Program-made: the position numbers and the translations under genes
Assembly (NCBI GenBank): GCA_022510815.1
Contig: JAFLST010000009.1
Location: forward strand, 13,465 to 71,534
Origin: Christensenellaceae bacterium
GTDB lineage: Bacteria > Bacillota > Clostridia > Christensenellales > Aristaeellaceae
DNA: 58,070 bases
Reading direction: 5' to 3'
The notes under the pieces: generated by a model
Told to the model about the DNA's origin: nothing
The model's database searches: none
What the model saw: the letters and a program-made list of their open reading frames with translations, nothing else
Shown here: positions 43,647-53,500 of the stretch, piece after piece
How the letters are laid out: each line of letters starts with the position of its first letter
How positions within the stretch are numbered: position 1 is the first letter of the stretch

Positions 43647-44834
43647 ATGCAAACGATGAATTCCGCTGAAGAGCAGCAAAACAGGCTGCTGGGCTGCGTT
43701 CTGTTCACATTCTTCGCCAGCGGCGCGGCGTCCCAGCCGCTGGGATCGTTCATTCCGTTCCTGCGCCAGACCTATGGTTTCAGCTATGATCTGTCCGGCA
43801 TCCTGCTCTCCTGCCAGTCCATCGGCAATCTGGCGGCTGTGTTCATTGCGGGCATTCTGCCCAGCCTGCTGGGACGTCGGCGGAGCATCCTTGCCACGGC
43901 GGTGTGGATGGCGGTGGGATACCTGATTTTCGTGAGCGGGCTGGGTGCCGCGCCGCTGCTGATCGCGGCCTGCCTGATGACGGGCATTGCCCGGGGCGGC
44001 AACTCCAACTTTGCCAACACCATGGTTTCGACGCTGCCCGGCGACAAGGCGACCCGCGGCTACAACCTGCTGCACGGGGCCTTCGCCATGGGTGCGCTGC
44101 TGTCGCCGCTTGTGCTGGTGGCGGTCGTCCGGGTATGGCCTGACGCGGGCTGGCGAGTGGTGGCGGGGCTTTTGTGCCTTTTGTGCGTGAGCCAGTTGGT
44201 CGTGTATGCCCGCATGCCTCTGCCTGAGGAAAAGCAGGCGCGGGGCATCAAAACCGTGGATCGCAGCTTCCTGCGGATCAGACAGTTCTGGCTGGGGAGC
44301 TTCATGCTGTTCTGCTACATTTCGACGGAGTATGCTATCGTCGGCTGGCTGGTGACCTATTTTCAGGACGCCGGTTATCTCAGCGCTGATCTGTCCCAGA
44401 TGATGAACAGCCTGCTCTGGCTGGTGATCTTCTGCGGGCGGATGATCGGCGCGGCCATCACCGGGAAAATTTCCCGCAACAAGCTGCTGCTGATTGACGG
44501 CTTCGGACTGTTCGTGTTCTTCATGCTGCTGTTTTTCAGCCGTACCCCCGGCCTGATTGTACCCGCGCTGATGGGCACCGGACTGTTCATGGCGACCATC
44601 TATCCGACGGCCTTCGCCTTTGGCAGCGACCACATCAAGGGCAACGACTTCGGGTGCAGCATCATGAGCCTGACCGGAAGCGCCGGGGGCGTCATCACGC
44701 CGGCACTGGTGGGCTTTGTGGCGGAGAAGGCCGGGATTCAGGCTGGCATGGGTGTGGTTGTCGCGCTGACCGGACTGCTGCTCGGCGGCATCCTGGTGAG
44801 CGTGTGGAGCGTCCGGCAGAGGCGCGGGGCGTAA
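43647..44834 (+). CDS. Major facilitator superfamily transporter
   Basis: A 395-residue protein with about twelve membrane helices. The loop after helix 2 has the MFS motif in the form LLGRRRS, and the second half has a matching ITGKISRNK loop. The substrate is not identifiable; it resembles sugar or metabolite MFS proteins. The start at 43647 has GAAGGAAG very close by, with an ATG at 43656 as alternative. It is divergent from the cupin gene, with which it may work. Confidence 0.82.
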   Translation: MQTMNSAEEQQNRLLGCVLFTFFASGAASQPLGSFIPFLRQTYGFSYDLSGILLSCQSIGNLAAVFIAGILPSLLGRRRSILATAVWMAVGYLIFVSGLGAAPLLIAACLMTGIARGGNSNFANTMVSTLPGDKATRGYNLLHGAFAMGALLSPLVLVAVVRVWPDAGWRVVAGLLCLLCVSQLVVYARMPLPEEKQARGIKTVDRSFLRIRQFWLGSFMLFCYISTEYAIVGWLVTYFQDAGYLSADLSQMMNSLLWLVIFCGRMIGAAITGKISRNKLLLIDGFGLFVFFMLLFFSRTPGLIVPALMGTGLFMATIYPTAFAFGSDHIKGNDFGCSIMSLTGSAGGVITPALVGFVAEKAGIQAGMGVVVALTGLLLGGILVSVWSVRQRRGA

Positions 44835-44843
44835 CCGTAACAG

Positions 44844-44880
44844 AAAAGACGCTGGGTCAAGCGGCCCGGCGTCTTTTTTT
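44844..44880 (+). terminator. Terminator of the MFS gene
   Basis: AAGACGCTGGG pairs with CCCGGCGTCTT (one G-U pair), followed by a run of T. Confidence 0.75.
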
Positions 44881-44919
44881 GTTGGAAAGAGTTGTTGGCT
44901 TTTGCACAGCGAAGCTGTA

Positions 44920-45492
44920 TCACCGCATGGAATGATCATCCGGGACGATGGGCGCGGCCTTGGACAGGCGGCAGTCCTGCGTGCGTTTCTCGCCGATATG
45001 GGTCTGGAGGAAAGCAAACACCTCGTCCGGGGCGACGCTCGCCTGACCGTCGGGCAGGAGGAACGCCTTGGTCGGATGGGCATACAGGTAGATGCAGCCC
45101 GGCAGCCGGTACGCGCCGTAAACCTTGTTCCACGGCAGCTTGACCTGCTCCTTGCCGTTTGCGGCAGAGATCTGCAGCTCGTCGCCGAGCGTCAGGGTAT
45201 AGACCTTGCGCGGCTGCTTCATCTCCCGTGTCTGGGTGCGCACGGAAAGCTCAAACGTCAGGAAGTAGGCCAGCGGCAGCAGCAGGCCCACCGCCAGCAG
45301 CACGACGCCGATCATCCGGGCCTGCGGCTTGTCTGCTGCCAAAAAGATGCAGCACAGTGAGAAAACCAGCATGAGGGCCAGAAAACCCAGCGGCGCCCGG
45401 TAGCGTTTCTTGAGCCGGTAGGTGTCAAAATACGCGAAACGGCGAAATGTCTTCGCGTCGATTCTCGAAACGGCAATAATGGTGTCCTTCAT
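44920..45492 (-). CDS. YcxB-like membrane protein
   Basis: A 190-residue protein with two adjacent membrane helices (about residues 33-52 and 58-80) and a C-terminal domain of the YcxB/PH-like type (LPWNKVYGAYRLPGCIYLYAHPTKAFLLP). Function unknown for the family. The frame extends to 45600, but ATG 45492 begins the typical family N-terminus; its ribosome site is weak (GGACAGG). It is convergent with the MFS gene and divergent from the TRAP operon. Confidence 0.7.
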   Translation of the reverse strand: MKDTIIAVSRIDAKTFRRFAYFDTYRLKKRYRAPLGFLALMLVFSLCCIFLAADKPQARMIGVVLLAVGLLLPLAYFLTFELSVRTQTREMKQPRKVYTLTLGDELQISAANGKEQVKLPWNKVYGAYRLPGCIYLYAHPTKAFLLPDGQASVAPDEVFAFLQTHIGEKRTQDCRLSKAAPIVPDDHSMR

Positions 45493-45628
45493 ACGTTCAG
45501 CCTGTCCTTTGCTTCGCCCGGCTGTGCGCCGGGACTCCTGTCTATTATCGCACAACCCGGAGAGGATTTCAATCTTTTTTGCGGTTTGGGCAAATTGCAC
45601 GGAAGACGATTTTCTCTGAAATATAGAA

Positions 45629-45658
45629 TTGACAAATACCCCTCCTGCATGCTATAAA
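45629..45658 (+). promoter_or_regulatory. Promoter of the TRAP transporter operon
   Basis: TTGACA (45629-45634), an 18-bp spacer and TATAAA (45653-45658), 57 bp before the start codon. Confidence 0.62.
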
Positions 45659-45714
45659 TATGTTAGAAGACATGCGTGCGTTTGCGTGTCAAGACAAAAA
45701 GGAGGAACAATCCC

Positions 45715-46707
45715 ATGAAAAAGCTTCTGTGCGCTCTTCTGGCCCTCGTGCTGGTGCTTTCCAGCGCCGCCGCGCTGGCGGAAGATCCCGTCACGCTCGT
45801 GTATGCTGAGGTGAATCCTCTCGATACCATCGTCGGCCAGCTGGCTCAGGACTTCAAGGCCAAGGTCGAGGAGCTCTCCGGCGGCAGCATCATCATTGAC
45901 ATTCAGGCCAACGGCGTTCTCGGCTCCGAGGCGCAGGTGCTGGACGGCATCCTGATGGGCGGCACGTCCGTGGATATCTCCCGTATCTCCGCTTTCGCGC
46001 TGAGCAGCTATGGCTGCAGCAAGGCGACCCTGCTGTCCCTGCCCTATGTGTTCGTGTCCCGCGAGCATTTCTGGAACTTCGCCAACAGCGAGCTGGCGGC
46101 CGAGTTCCTTGCTGAGCCCCAGACCATCGGCCTGCCCCTGCGCGGCATCTGCTACGGCGAGGAAGGCTTCCGTCACTTCTTCTTTAAGAAGGGACTTGAT
46201 GTGAACGGCATCGAGGATCTGAAGAACCTGCAGATCCGCGTGTCCGACGACCCCGTCATGAACGGCATGGTGAATGGCCTTGGCGCCAACCCCACCGTCG
46301 TGTCCTTCACCGAGCTCTACTCCGCCCTGCAGACCGGCGTGGTCGACGCGGCTGAGCAGCCCATCGCCAACTACAAGTCCAACGCGTTCCCGGAGGTTGC
46401 TCCCACCCTGATGCTCGACGGCCACACCCTGGGCGCTGTGCAGCTCGTCATCACGGATACCGCGTGGAACAAGCTCTCCGAGCAGCAGCAGGCTTGGATC
46501 ATGGAAGCCGGCGAGTATGCCTCCAACCAGAATGCGCAGAACTCCCAGTCCGCTGAGGACGCGGTGCTCGAGCAGCTCAAGGAAGAGGGCATCAAGATCG
46601 TCGAAGTCGAGGACAAGAGCGTGTGGGCCGACGCCTGCTCCGCCGTGCTGGACACCTATACCAAGGGCCTCGAGGACGTCTATCAGCAGATCATCGACAT
46701 GCAGTAA
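45715..46707 (+). CDS. dctP: TRAP transporter substrate-binding protein (DctP type)
   Basis: A 330-residue exported protein with a signal peptide (residues 1-22, cleaved after ALA). The mature protein follows the DctP family: GVLGSEAQVLDGI, the loop LRIRVSDDP-like segment LQIRVSDDPVM with the carboxylate-binding arginine, and FTELYSALQTGVVDAAEQP. TRAP systems import organic acids with a sodium gradient; the ligand is probably a carboxylate or sugar acid. ATG 45715 follows AAGGAGG; the frame opens at 45676. Confidence 0.92.
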   Translation: MKKLLCALLALVLVLSSAAALAEDPVTLVYAEVNPLDTIVGQLAQDFKAKVEELSGGSIIIDIQANGVLGSEAQVLDGILMGGTSVDISRISAFALSSYGCSKATLLSLPYVFVSREHFWNFANSELAAEFLAEPQTIGLPLRGICYGEEGFRHFFFKKGLDVNGIEDLKNLQIRVSDDPVMNGMVNGLGANPTVVSFTELYSALQTGVVDAAEQPIANYKSNAFPEVAPTLMLDGHTLGAVQLVITDTAWNKLSEQQQAWIMEAGEYASNQNAQNSQSAEDAVLEQLKEEGIKIVEVEDKSVWADACSAVLDTYTKGLEDVYQQIIDMQ

Positions 46708-46727
46708 TCCCTTCCTGCATACATCAT

Positions 46728-46759
46728 GGGAGTACAGGGTTCTCCCTGTACTCCCTTTT
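46728..46759 (+). terminator. Hairpin with T run between dctP and dctQ
   Basis: GGGAGTACAGGG (46728-46739) pairs perfectly with CCCTGTACTCCC (46744-46755) around TTCT, followed by TTTT. It lies inside the operon, so it probably acts as a partial terminator or 3' stabiliser that favours the binding-protein mRNA. Confidence 0.75.
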
Positions 46760-46794
46760 CAGTCCCATTCATTTCACTGAAAGGAGCGGGGTCA

Positions 46795-47334
46795 ATGCCA
46801 AAGATTTTCCAGGTTCTGGACAAAATCCGCCCCGTCTATGACATCACCTATAAGGTTGTCATGTTCATCTGCAAGATTCTGCTGATCATTGACATCCTTG
46901 TCACGACCTTCGCGGTCATCGGACGCTATGTCCCCTTCATCCCCAATCCCTCGTGGACGGAGCAGGTCGTGCTGACCTGCATGGTCTACATGGCCGTGCT
47001 CTCCGCGACGCTGGCCATTCGCAAGGGCTCTCACATCCGCATGACGGCGCTGGACAACTACATGCCCAAGAAGCTCATCAAGGTGCTGGACGTGCTGGCA
47101 GATATCGCGGTGCTGGCGCTGGGCATCATCATGCTCTACTATGGCTGGAAGGTCTGCCAGTCCCCGCTGGCGAAGTTTGGCAAGTATGAGTCCATGCCGT
47201 GGCTGAGCCGCTTCTGGATGTACTTCCCGATCCCGCTGGCCGGTGGCAGCATGATCATCTTTGAGATCGAGTCGCTCTACACCCACATCAGGGCATTCTT
47301 TGTCACCGAAGAAAAGGAGGCGAATGCGCAGTGA
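46795..47334 (+). CDS. dctQ: TRAP transporter small permease (DctQ type)
   Basis: A 179-residue protein with four membrane helices and the DctQ motif WTEQVVLTCMVYMAVLSATLAIRKG... in outline (W-x-E followed by the fourth-helix RKGSHI). It forms the membrane complex with the large subunit. ATG 46795 follows AAGGAG; the longer frame from 46726 would run through the intercistronic hairpin and is rejected. The stop overlaps the next start by 4 bp. Confidence 0.9.
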   Translation: MPKIFQVLDKIRPVYDITYKVVMFICKILLIIDILVTTFAVIGRYVPFIPNPSWTEQVVLTCMVYMAVLSATLAIRKGSHIRMTALDNYMPKKLIKVLDVLADIAVLALGIIMLYYGWKVCQSPLAKFGKYESMPWLSRFWMYFPIPLAGGSMIIFEIESLYTHIRAFFVTEEKEANAQ

Positions 47335-48623
47335 GTGCTGAAACTCTTGGTATCATCGTCTTGCTGGGCAGCTTCTTCATCATGATCATGCTGCGCTTCC
47401 ACATTGCCTATGCGGTGGGCCTCGCGACGGTGTTCTGCCTGATCTCTCAGGGACAGATGCTTGTGACGCTGCCGCAGCAGATGGTTCGCGGCGTGTGGTC
47501 CTTCAGCCTGATGGCTGTGCCCTTCTTCATTACGATGGGCGTGCTGATGGGCTCCGGCGGCATCTCCGACAAGCTGATCGCTCTGGCTAACTCGCTGGTC
47601 GGCTGGATGCGCGGCGGTCTGGCGATGGTCAACATCGTGGCGTCTTACTTCTTTGGCGGCATCTCTGGCTCCGCGTCTGCGGACACCGCGTCCCTCGGCT
47701 CCATCCTGATCCCCATGATGGTCGAGGAAGGCTATGATGCCGACTTCTCCACGGCTGTCACGATTACCTCCTCTTGCGAGGGTCTGCTCGTGCCGCCCAG
47801 CCACAACATGGTCATTTACGCGACCACCGCGGGCGGTATCTCTGTCGGCAGCCTGTTCCTTGCCGGGTACATTCCCGGCGCGCTCCTCGCGCTGAGCCTG
47901 ATGGTCGGCAGCTACATCATCTCTGTCAAGCGGCACTACCCCAAGGGCGACGCGTTCAGCATCAAGACGTTCCTCAAGCAGCTCAAGACGTCTATTTGGG
48001 CGCTGGCCGCGATCATCATCGTGGTGGTCGGCGTGGTTGGCGGCGCGTTCACGGCGACCGAGTCCGCGGCCATCGCGGTCATCTACTCGCTGTTTGTCAG
48101 CGTGGTCATCTATAAGGGCCTGAACCTCAAGGGCGTGTGGAACGCGCTGGAGCAGTGCATTGATACGCTGGCCATCGTGCTGATCCTGATTGCCACCTCT
48201 TCGGCCTTCGGCTACTGCCTGACGCTGCTGCATGTGCCGGATAAGGCTGCCGCGCTGATCACCAGCGTGTCCAGCAACCCGATCGTCGTCGCGCTGCTGC
48301 TGAACCTGATCCTGCTCGTTCTCGGCTGCATCATGGATATGGCCCCGATTATTCTGATCGCCACGCCCATCCTGCTGCCCGTCGCGCAGTCGATCGGCAT
48401 TCATCCGATTCAGTTCGGTATCATGGTCATCCTGAATTGCGGCATCGGCCTGCTCACCCCGCCTGTCGGCGCGGTGCTGTTCATTGGCTCCGCGGTGGGC
48501 AAAACCCCCATGGAAAAGGTGGTTAAGGCAACGCTGCCCTTCTACCTCTGCATGCTCATCACGCTGCTGCTGATCACCTTCATCCCGCAGATTTCGATGC
48601 TTCTGCCGAATCTGATGGGCTGA
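47331..48623 (+). CDS. dctM: TRAP transporter large permease (DctM type)
   Basis: A 430-residue protein with about twelve membrane helices. It matches DctM throughout: ISGSASADTASLGSILIPMM, EGLLVPPSHNMVIYA, LDMAPIILIATPILLPVA-like segment MDMAPIILIATPILLP and LLTPPVGAVLF. It is the sodium-coupled channel of the transporter. The GTG start at 47331 overlaps the dctQ stop and has AAGGAGG upstream. It completes the P-Q-M operon. Confidence 0.93.
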   Translation: MSAETLGIIVLLGSFFIMIMLRFHIAYAVGLATVFCLISQGQMLVTLPQQMVRGVWSFSLMAVPFFITMGVLMGSGGISDKLIALANSLVGWMRGGLAMVNIVASYFFGGISGSASADTASLGSILIPMMVEEGYDADFSTAVTITSSCEGLLVPPSHNMVIYATTAGGISVGSLFLAGYIPGALLALSLMVGSYIISVKRHYPKGDAFSIKTFLKQLKTSIWALAAIIIVVVGVVGGAFTATESAAIAVIYSLFVSVVIYKGLNLKGVWNALEQCIDTLAIVLILIATSSAFGYCLTLLHVPDKAAALITSVSSNPIVVALLLNLILLVLGCIMDMAPIILIATPILLPVAQSIGIHPIQFGIMVILNCGIGLLTPPVGAVLFIGSAVGKTPMEKVVKATLPFYLCMLITLLLITFIPQISMLLPNLMG

Positions 48624-48648
48624 CGAACTCGCAGTATTATCGCAACAG

Positions 48649-48692
48649 GCAAGGCTTCGCCCTCCGCAAAGGGGATGAGGCCTTGTTTTTTT
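48649..48692 (+). terminator. Terminator of the TRAP operon
   Basis: CAAGGCTTCGCCC pairs with GGGGATGAGGCCTTG with G-U pairs and a small bulge, followed by seven T. Confidence 0.7.
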
Positions 48693-48786
48693 GATGCTCC
48701 TTGGGCTTATATTGAAATGGCCCGATACCATGGACGATTTAGGGAAAACCATTCCCTTCGGAAAATGGCGCAATGCAGATAAGGAA

Positions 48787-48815
48787 AAGCCCTCCGAAAC
48801 GTAATCGGAGGGCTT
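48787..48815. terminator. Hairpin downstream of the TRAP operon
   Basis: AAGCCCTCCGA pairs perfectly with TCGGAGGGCTT around a 7-nt loop. The flanks are weakly T-rich; it may be a back-up or bidirectional terminator. Confidence 0.5.
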
Positions 48816-48872
48816 CTCTATGCCTTAGAATAATGGAAATAGTATCAAATCAGTATCACGAGCTGATTGGAG

Positions 48873-49094
48873 AGCCCGGAAATCAAGCTATAGCTTCATT
48901 TCCGGCTTTTCTCGCGTCATTCCCACTCTACCGGACTTAACGCATTTTGCATAATTTTTATGCGTTGTCGTCTATATGGTGATTCTGAATCTCTGTGGTA
49001 CTCCTATTCTCCTGCCTGTACAGCCTCTTTTTATCATTTTGTTATCAGGGGGATAACATGGAGGCTATTCGCTGCGGCGGATTGGAAAATCCAC
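48873..49094 (-). ncRNA. Putative small RNA, left (decayed) copy
   Basis: On the minus strand TTGATA (49124-49129), a 17-bp spacer and TATAAT (49101-49106) predict a start near 49094. The next 220 nt match the right copy (53695-53922) closely. Conserved pairings include AGCCTC/GAGGCT around a GTTATC/GATAAC hairpin (49041-49057) and AACGCAT/ATGCGTT near 48940-48967. At the end, AGCCGGAAAT/ATTTCCGGGCT forms a hairpin (48873-48907), but the T run is lost here. A short frame ending in QNALSPVEWE-stop (48917) is shared in part with the other copy, so a small peptide cannot be excluded. Confidence 0.4.
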
Positions 49095-49278
49095 ATCTAT
49101 ATTATAGTTTACAATCCCATTTGTATCAAGTATGAAATTGCAAAAGATCAAGAGCATCCAAAATAGCTTCTTCCATGGATTGAACAGACATCATGGTGTT
49201 TTCGTTAGAAAAAACAAGATATGCTGTATTGCTTGCAAATGTTGATACTATCAATATGTTTTGTTCAAATATCTCTTC

Positions 49279-49551
49279 TTATTTCGCTCTTTCTTCAAAA
49301 CTTAGCCCTAGTTCTCTTTTCCAGAACGTGCAAAAGTGCTCTTTTACTGTTTGATAATCAGCAAAAGCCTTAGGACCATAATATGGATGATGCAAGTTCT
49401 GCATGAAAGGAATGCCCTCAATATATCTCTCAATGGTTAGAATTGCGTTATGCTTTGCCCGTATACTGGGGTTCATTGAAGAGGTGATATCCCTTTGAAT
49501 TGTTGCATCCAACATCTTTTGAAAAGAATTGCCATTTAGAATCTTACTAAT
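49279..49551 (-). CDS. Hypothetical 90-residue protein, possibly start-codon mutant
   Basis: No family recognised. An ATG exists at 49515 (78 residues) but has no ribosome site. The frame continues upstream to an ATT at 49551, which lies 4 bp after AAAGGAG; read from there the protein begins (M)SKILNGNSFQKML, a natural-looking N-terminus. Either ATT is used as a rare start or an original ATG has mutated. It contains ERYIEGIPFMQN and a GPKAFADY segment. It occupies the variable slot between the AlbA_2 pseudogene and the left RNA copy, equivalent to the membrane-protein gene of the right cassette. Confidence 0.35.
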   Translation of the reverse strand: MSKILNGNSFQKMLDATIQRDITSSMNPSIRAKHNAILTIERYIEGIPFMQNLHHPYYGPKAFADYQTVKEHFCTFWKRELGLSFEERAK

Positions 49552-49603
49552 TCGTCTCCTTTATATCCGGTATATTATATGCATTCCCAATTGTGCTTAT
49601 ACC

Positions 49604-50368
49604 TTATTCTACTTTCAAAAAATACTTTTTGCTTCTTTTGACTCCTTGTGCAATCAACTCATGCTCATCAGTAAGCTTTTTCAACAATCGATACGCTTGA
49701 GGCGCATTCACATGGAGAAGATCGATCACATCTTTTCGTGTCACAAATCCCTTTTGTTTTGCAAGTTTGAGAATTAACTCTCGATATCGAATCTGCTCAA
49801 CATCTGTCTGGCGAACATACGCCGTTGGACTCTGATATAGTTTTGCACTTAAAACATATGCACGGCTACGACCAGTTCCTATTGCTTCGATCAACCCGGC
49901 TTCTATCAGACGTTCGACAGTAGCACGCACCCTGCTTTCGAGGATTCCCGTATTTGTGATAACCTCACGCAGCGTCAATCTGCGATTCTGACGAAGCGCG
50001 TTGAGAACAAGCAGCGTGTTAATTGGTAAGAGTTCTCCCGTTCGTCTTTGATGATCTGTAATCATCGAGATCATTTGCTCATCCGGCATACCACGCGGGA
50101 TAAAAAGGCTCACACTTGTCGGTGTTGTTGCAGAGTAATCTGGCAAGTCGCGCCCATATTTGAGAGACCCCTCAAAGATTCGATCAACACCGCGTCCTGA
50201 CCGCTCCGCCAATCCGATCCGTTTGAGTGCATCAGCAAGCGCAGGATTTCGACCATGCGGTTCAACCTAGAGAATGTTTTCAAAAGTCATGCCCTCAATG
50301 AATCCGTCTGGATTAACAACCATCAATCCGTCGGCATCAATCTGAACAAGCACCCGGCCAAGATGCGT
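49604..50368 (-). pseudogene. Truncated AlbA_2 (Schlafen-type) ATP-binding regulator
   Basis: It matches the C-terminal half of the intact gene at 54754-56397 almost residue for residue (AERSGRGVDRIFEG, the winged-helix regions, KRSKKYFLK at the end). Homology stops abruptly at about 50368, so the N-terminal Schlafen AlbA_2 domain and part of the ATPase domain are deleted. An in-frame TAG at 50267-50269 replaces an Arg codon of the intact copy. The remaining open part (49604-50212) still encodes about 200 residues of winged helices, and could be expressed as a fragment. Confidence 0.8.
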
Positions 50369-50387
50369 GACTCATTTGCATCCATAT

Positions 50388-50416
50388 TGTCGAAACGCAT
50401 CAAATAATGTCGAAAC
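50388..50416 (+). promoter_or_regulatory. Two Spo0A-box-like direct repeats upstream of the HD-ATPase gene
   Basis: TGTCGAAAC occurs at 50388-50396 and again at 50408-50416, exactly 20 bp apart (two helical turns). TGTCGAA is the core of the known 0A box. A TATATT at 50423-50428 may be the -10 element. The boxes lie 106-134 bp before the start codon. Confidence 0.4.
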
Positions 50417-50521
50417 TGCCTCTATATTACAGATGATTACTAATGCTAGTAGCCAATAGTCACTTTTAATCGCAACTTGCATTTAGTAATTCCAACAAGT
50501 TTTTTTCAGGAGGCAAATGAA

Positions 50522-53500
50522 ATGGCCAAAGAACTTAGAACAAATGCAGAGAAAAGGGCTTTAGAAGCGGAAAATCTTGCGGCTTTTCAAGGAATTAAAC
50601 TACTTTTTATACGAAATGAAGTGGAGAAAATGCTATCGCTTATTGGGCAGAATGGCATTTTCGATCAATATACTCGGCATGATATAAGTCATATAGATGG
50701 AATGCTGAATATTACTGACTGGGTTATTCCAGAAAAAACAAAAGAAAGTATGAGCAAAGCCGATTGGCTTATGTTAGTCCTGTCTATCTATTTTCATGAT
50801 TTAGGTATGCTCGTTACAAAGGCCGAGTTTGAAGCACGATCGAGCGATGCTGGTTTTAATGAATTTAAAAATCGGGTGTTTGCAGATGAAAAGGGTAGCG
50901 AGTATAAAAAACATGTAATGGGTTTAGGCGATGAAAGTGACCGCTTTTTATATCAAGAATATGTAAGGACTCAACATGCTATTAGGATACAAAAATGGAT
51001 TTCGGACATATACTACGAGCAGATACCAGAACAGAGTAAAGGTATTGTTGAATCAATAAGAAACATGCTACACCATCTTGATTCAAGATTCTTACGTGAT
51101 TTAGGACAAGTATGTGCTAGCCATCATTTAGATGATTTAGATAACTTCTCAAAGTATAATACTTGTGCAAAATATGGGAACAGTTCTGATGAACAAGCGA
51201 ATCTACAGTATGTTTCTATTATTTTAAGGACAGCAGATATTTTACATATTACTAATGATCGTACACCGTCAGTGCAGTTTTTCATTATAAATCCAAGCAA
51301 TGCAAAAAGTATCATCGAATGGCAAAAGCAAATGGCCGTAAAAGCAGTAACAGCAAAAAAACCTCGCAATGCCGATGGTAATATTGATGAATCGCTTCCA
51401 AAAGATACTATCGAGATTTCTGCTTATTTTGATAAACCAGATCAAGCCGAGGCTTTCTTTGGATTAAGCTCCTATATTATGTATATGCGCCAAGAAATTC
51501 AAAAGAATTATGATTGGGTTCAATCATCAATTAAAAAAGAAGGTACTTTAGACTATTTGTACCCTTGGCGTAAAATTGATGATGAAGCAATAGAAACCTT
51601 GGGATTTGAGCCACATCAATTGCAGTTTACTGTCGATCAATCTAATATACTTCAAATGCTAGTTGGCCATACACTGTATAATGATTCCTCCGTTGTAATT
51701 AGAGAGCTTATCCAAAATGGGATAGATGCTATTAAACTGCAGTATTGTATTGAAAACCATTCAGATAATACGCCAGAAAAAATCCCAGACTATATTGAGA
51801 CGGGAGCGGTACATGTTGTTTGGGAAGAAAGCGAAAGAATATTAAGAATTTCAGATAATGGGACAGGTATGACCATATACGAAATTGAAAATTATTTATT
51901 AAAAGTTGGAACTTCTAAATATCGCACAGAAACCTTTCAAAAAAAGTATCCTGAATTTCCAGCAATCAGTAGATTTGGTATTGGTATATTAACATGTTTT
52001 TTAATTGCAGACGATATTGATATAGCTACTAATTCAGTAGATGAAGACACTGCCAATCTTATCTCATTAAGAAATGTAAACGGCAAATATTTACTTAAAA
52101 AACTTCCCAAAAACGCAATAGGCTCGTTTATTGCCAATCATGGCACTGAGATAGTTTTACATGTGCGCTCTAATGTAAATATTGATAATATACTTTCTGC
52201 ATGTCAAAAATGGATAGTTTTCCCGCAATGTAAAGTAACCCTAAGCACTGCAAAAGATTCTGAGATTTCAATTGGTTATCGCACGCCAAAAGACGCCTTA
52301 ATCGATTATTTAAATTCTAATCAATATAAGGTTGATGAACATAAATATAAAATTGAGGAGATAAGCGAAAATGGTATTACCTTGGCATATGCTCTTCGGT
52401 ATAACAAATACCTAAATGAATGGTCTTTTATTAGTGATAAAGAAATAAAATCCGATAATTATTCACCAATAGGATTATGTATCGAAGGAATCCGTGTCGA
52501 ATTTGCAACCCCTGGTTTCAATACTACTACCATTGTAGCAGTTGCTAATGCACATAATTGTCCTTTAGCATTAACAAATGTAGCTCGTTCAGCTATCGAA
52601 GAAAACGGAAATAAAGATCAATTTCTGCGTACTTTGTATGGATTTTATGCTAAACATATACAATTGCAAATAAACACATTTCAGCAAGAACGTTCACTAG
52701 ATTGGGCAATTGATGAATGTAAATATGTAATGCTACCTTTATTGCAATCAAGCCGTGAGAAAGATGCTCTTCAAAACAAATCCGCATTTTTTGATGCCTT
52801 TGATGAATTGCATTGTATTGTAATAGAAACATGTGATGGTCGAAAAGCTGTATCGGTGAAAGAGATTAATAATCTTCTGACGATCAAAGTTGTTGACAGT
52901 GATATGGTAACAGCTGCAACTTCTCTGCTTCGAGAAGTCAAAAATGATACAACATTATTTAATTTACTTCATGCAGTAAGACCAGAAGTAGATATTTCGT
53001 TTTCTACACCAATTTTGTGCCACTACGATAGAAATGACTTTTTATGCAGCCGCGCAATATCTGGCAAACAAGTCTCTTCAATGGAAGTTATAAAAGAACA
53101 AAGACGGGTTGATCTAGAGTTTTCTAGCGATATACACAATTGGGATACATTTTCAGGAAATAGAGGCACCAAAATCCATATACCCATTATAGATTTTGAC
53201 ATTAAAGGGCTTTCTGATGAGTTTGGTGTGTATACGATTGATGGAATCTACTTGTCATCTAAAAATCCATTTTTGCAATATCTGAAAGAAATAATAAAGA
53301 ATTTTGATTATTTACATTTAAATACAGATTATCAACTAGTCTCTATGTTGCTTATAATAGCATGCGACGATCAAATTTTACGAATAAAAAAACCATTGCA
53401 AAATACTTCTGAATCACTATTTAATAGGGCTTTGCGCCATATTGGCTTTGCTGATTTAGATCTGTTATGGCAAAGAATTGATAAGGATGATTTTATTCAT

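Larger units (their letters stand above)
48624..49278. other. Gene-poor junction between core DNA and island
   Basis: No convincing protein gene. It holds the TRAP operon terminator (48649-48692), a second hairpin (48787-48815), and the left copy of the putative small RNA with its promoter (48873-49129). Base composition falls from GC-rich to AT-rich at about 48840-48950. Confidence 0.6.

Noticed and set aside
48917-48935. guaA 3'-end attachment site (reads EWE-stop on the minus strand)
   Set aside because: Only five codons match the GMP synthase C-terminus, the second copy diverges, and there is no guaA or integrase in the window.
48917-49030. 3' end of an IS3-family transposase (frame ending LSPVEWE-stop on the minus strand)
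   Set aside because: The tail resembles IS3 OrfB ends, but stops or frameshifts interrupt it within 20-60 residues in both copies, while the promoter, hairpins and terminator are conserved. An RNA gene explains the data better, though an old IS remnant is not excluded.
48960-49166. Plus-strand 68-codon frame in the junction region
   Set aside because: It runs antisense through the conserved RNA unit, lacks a ribosome site, and is not preserved in the second copy.
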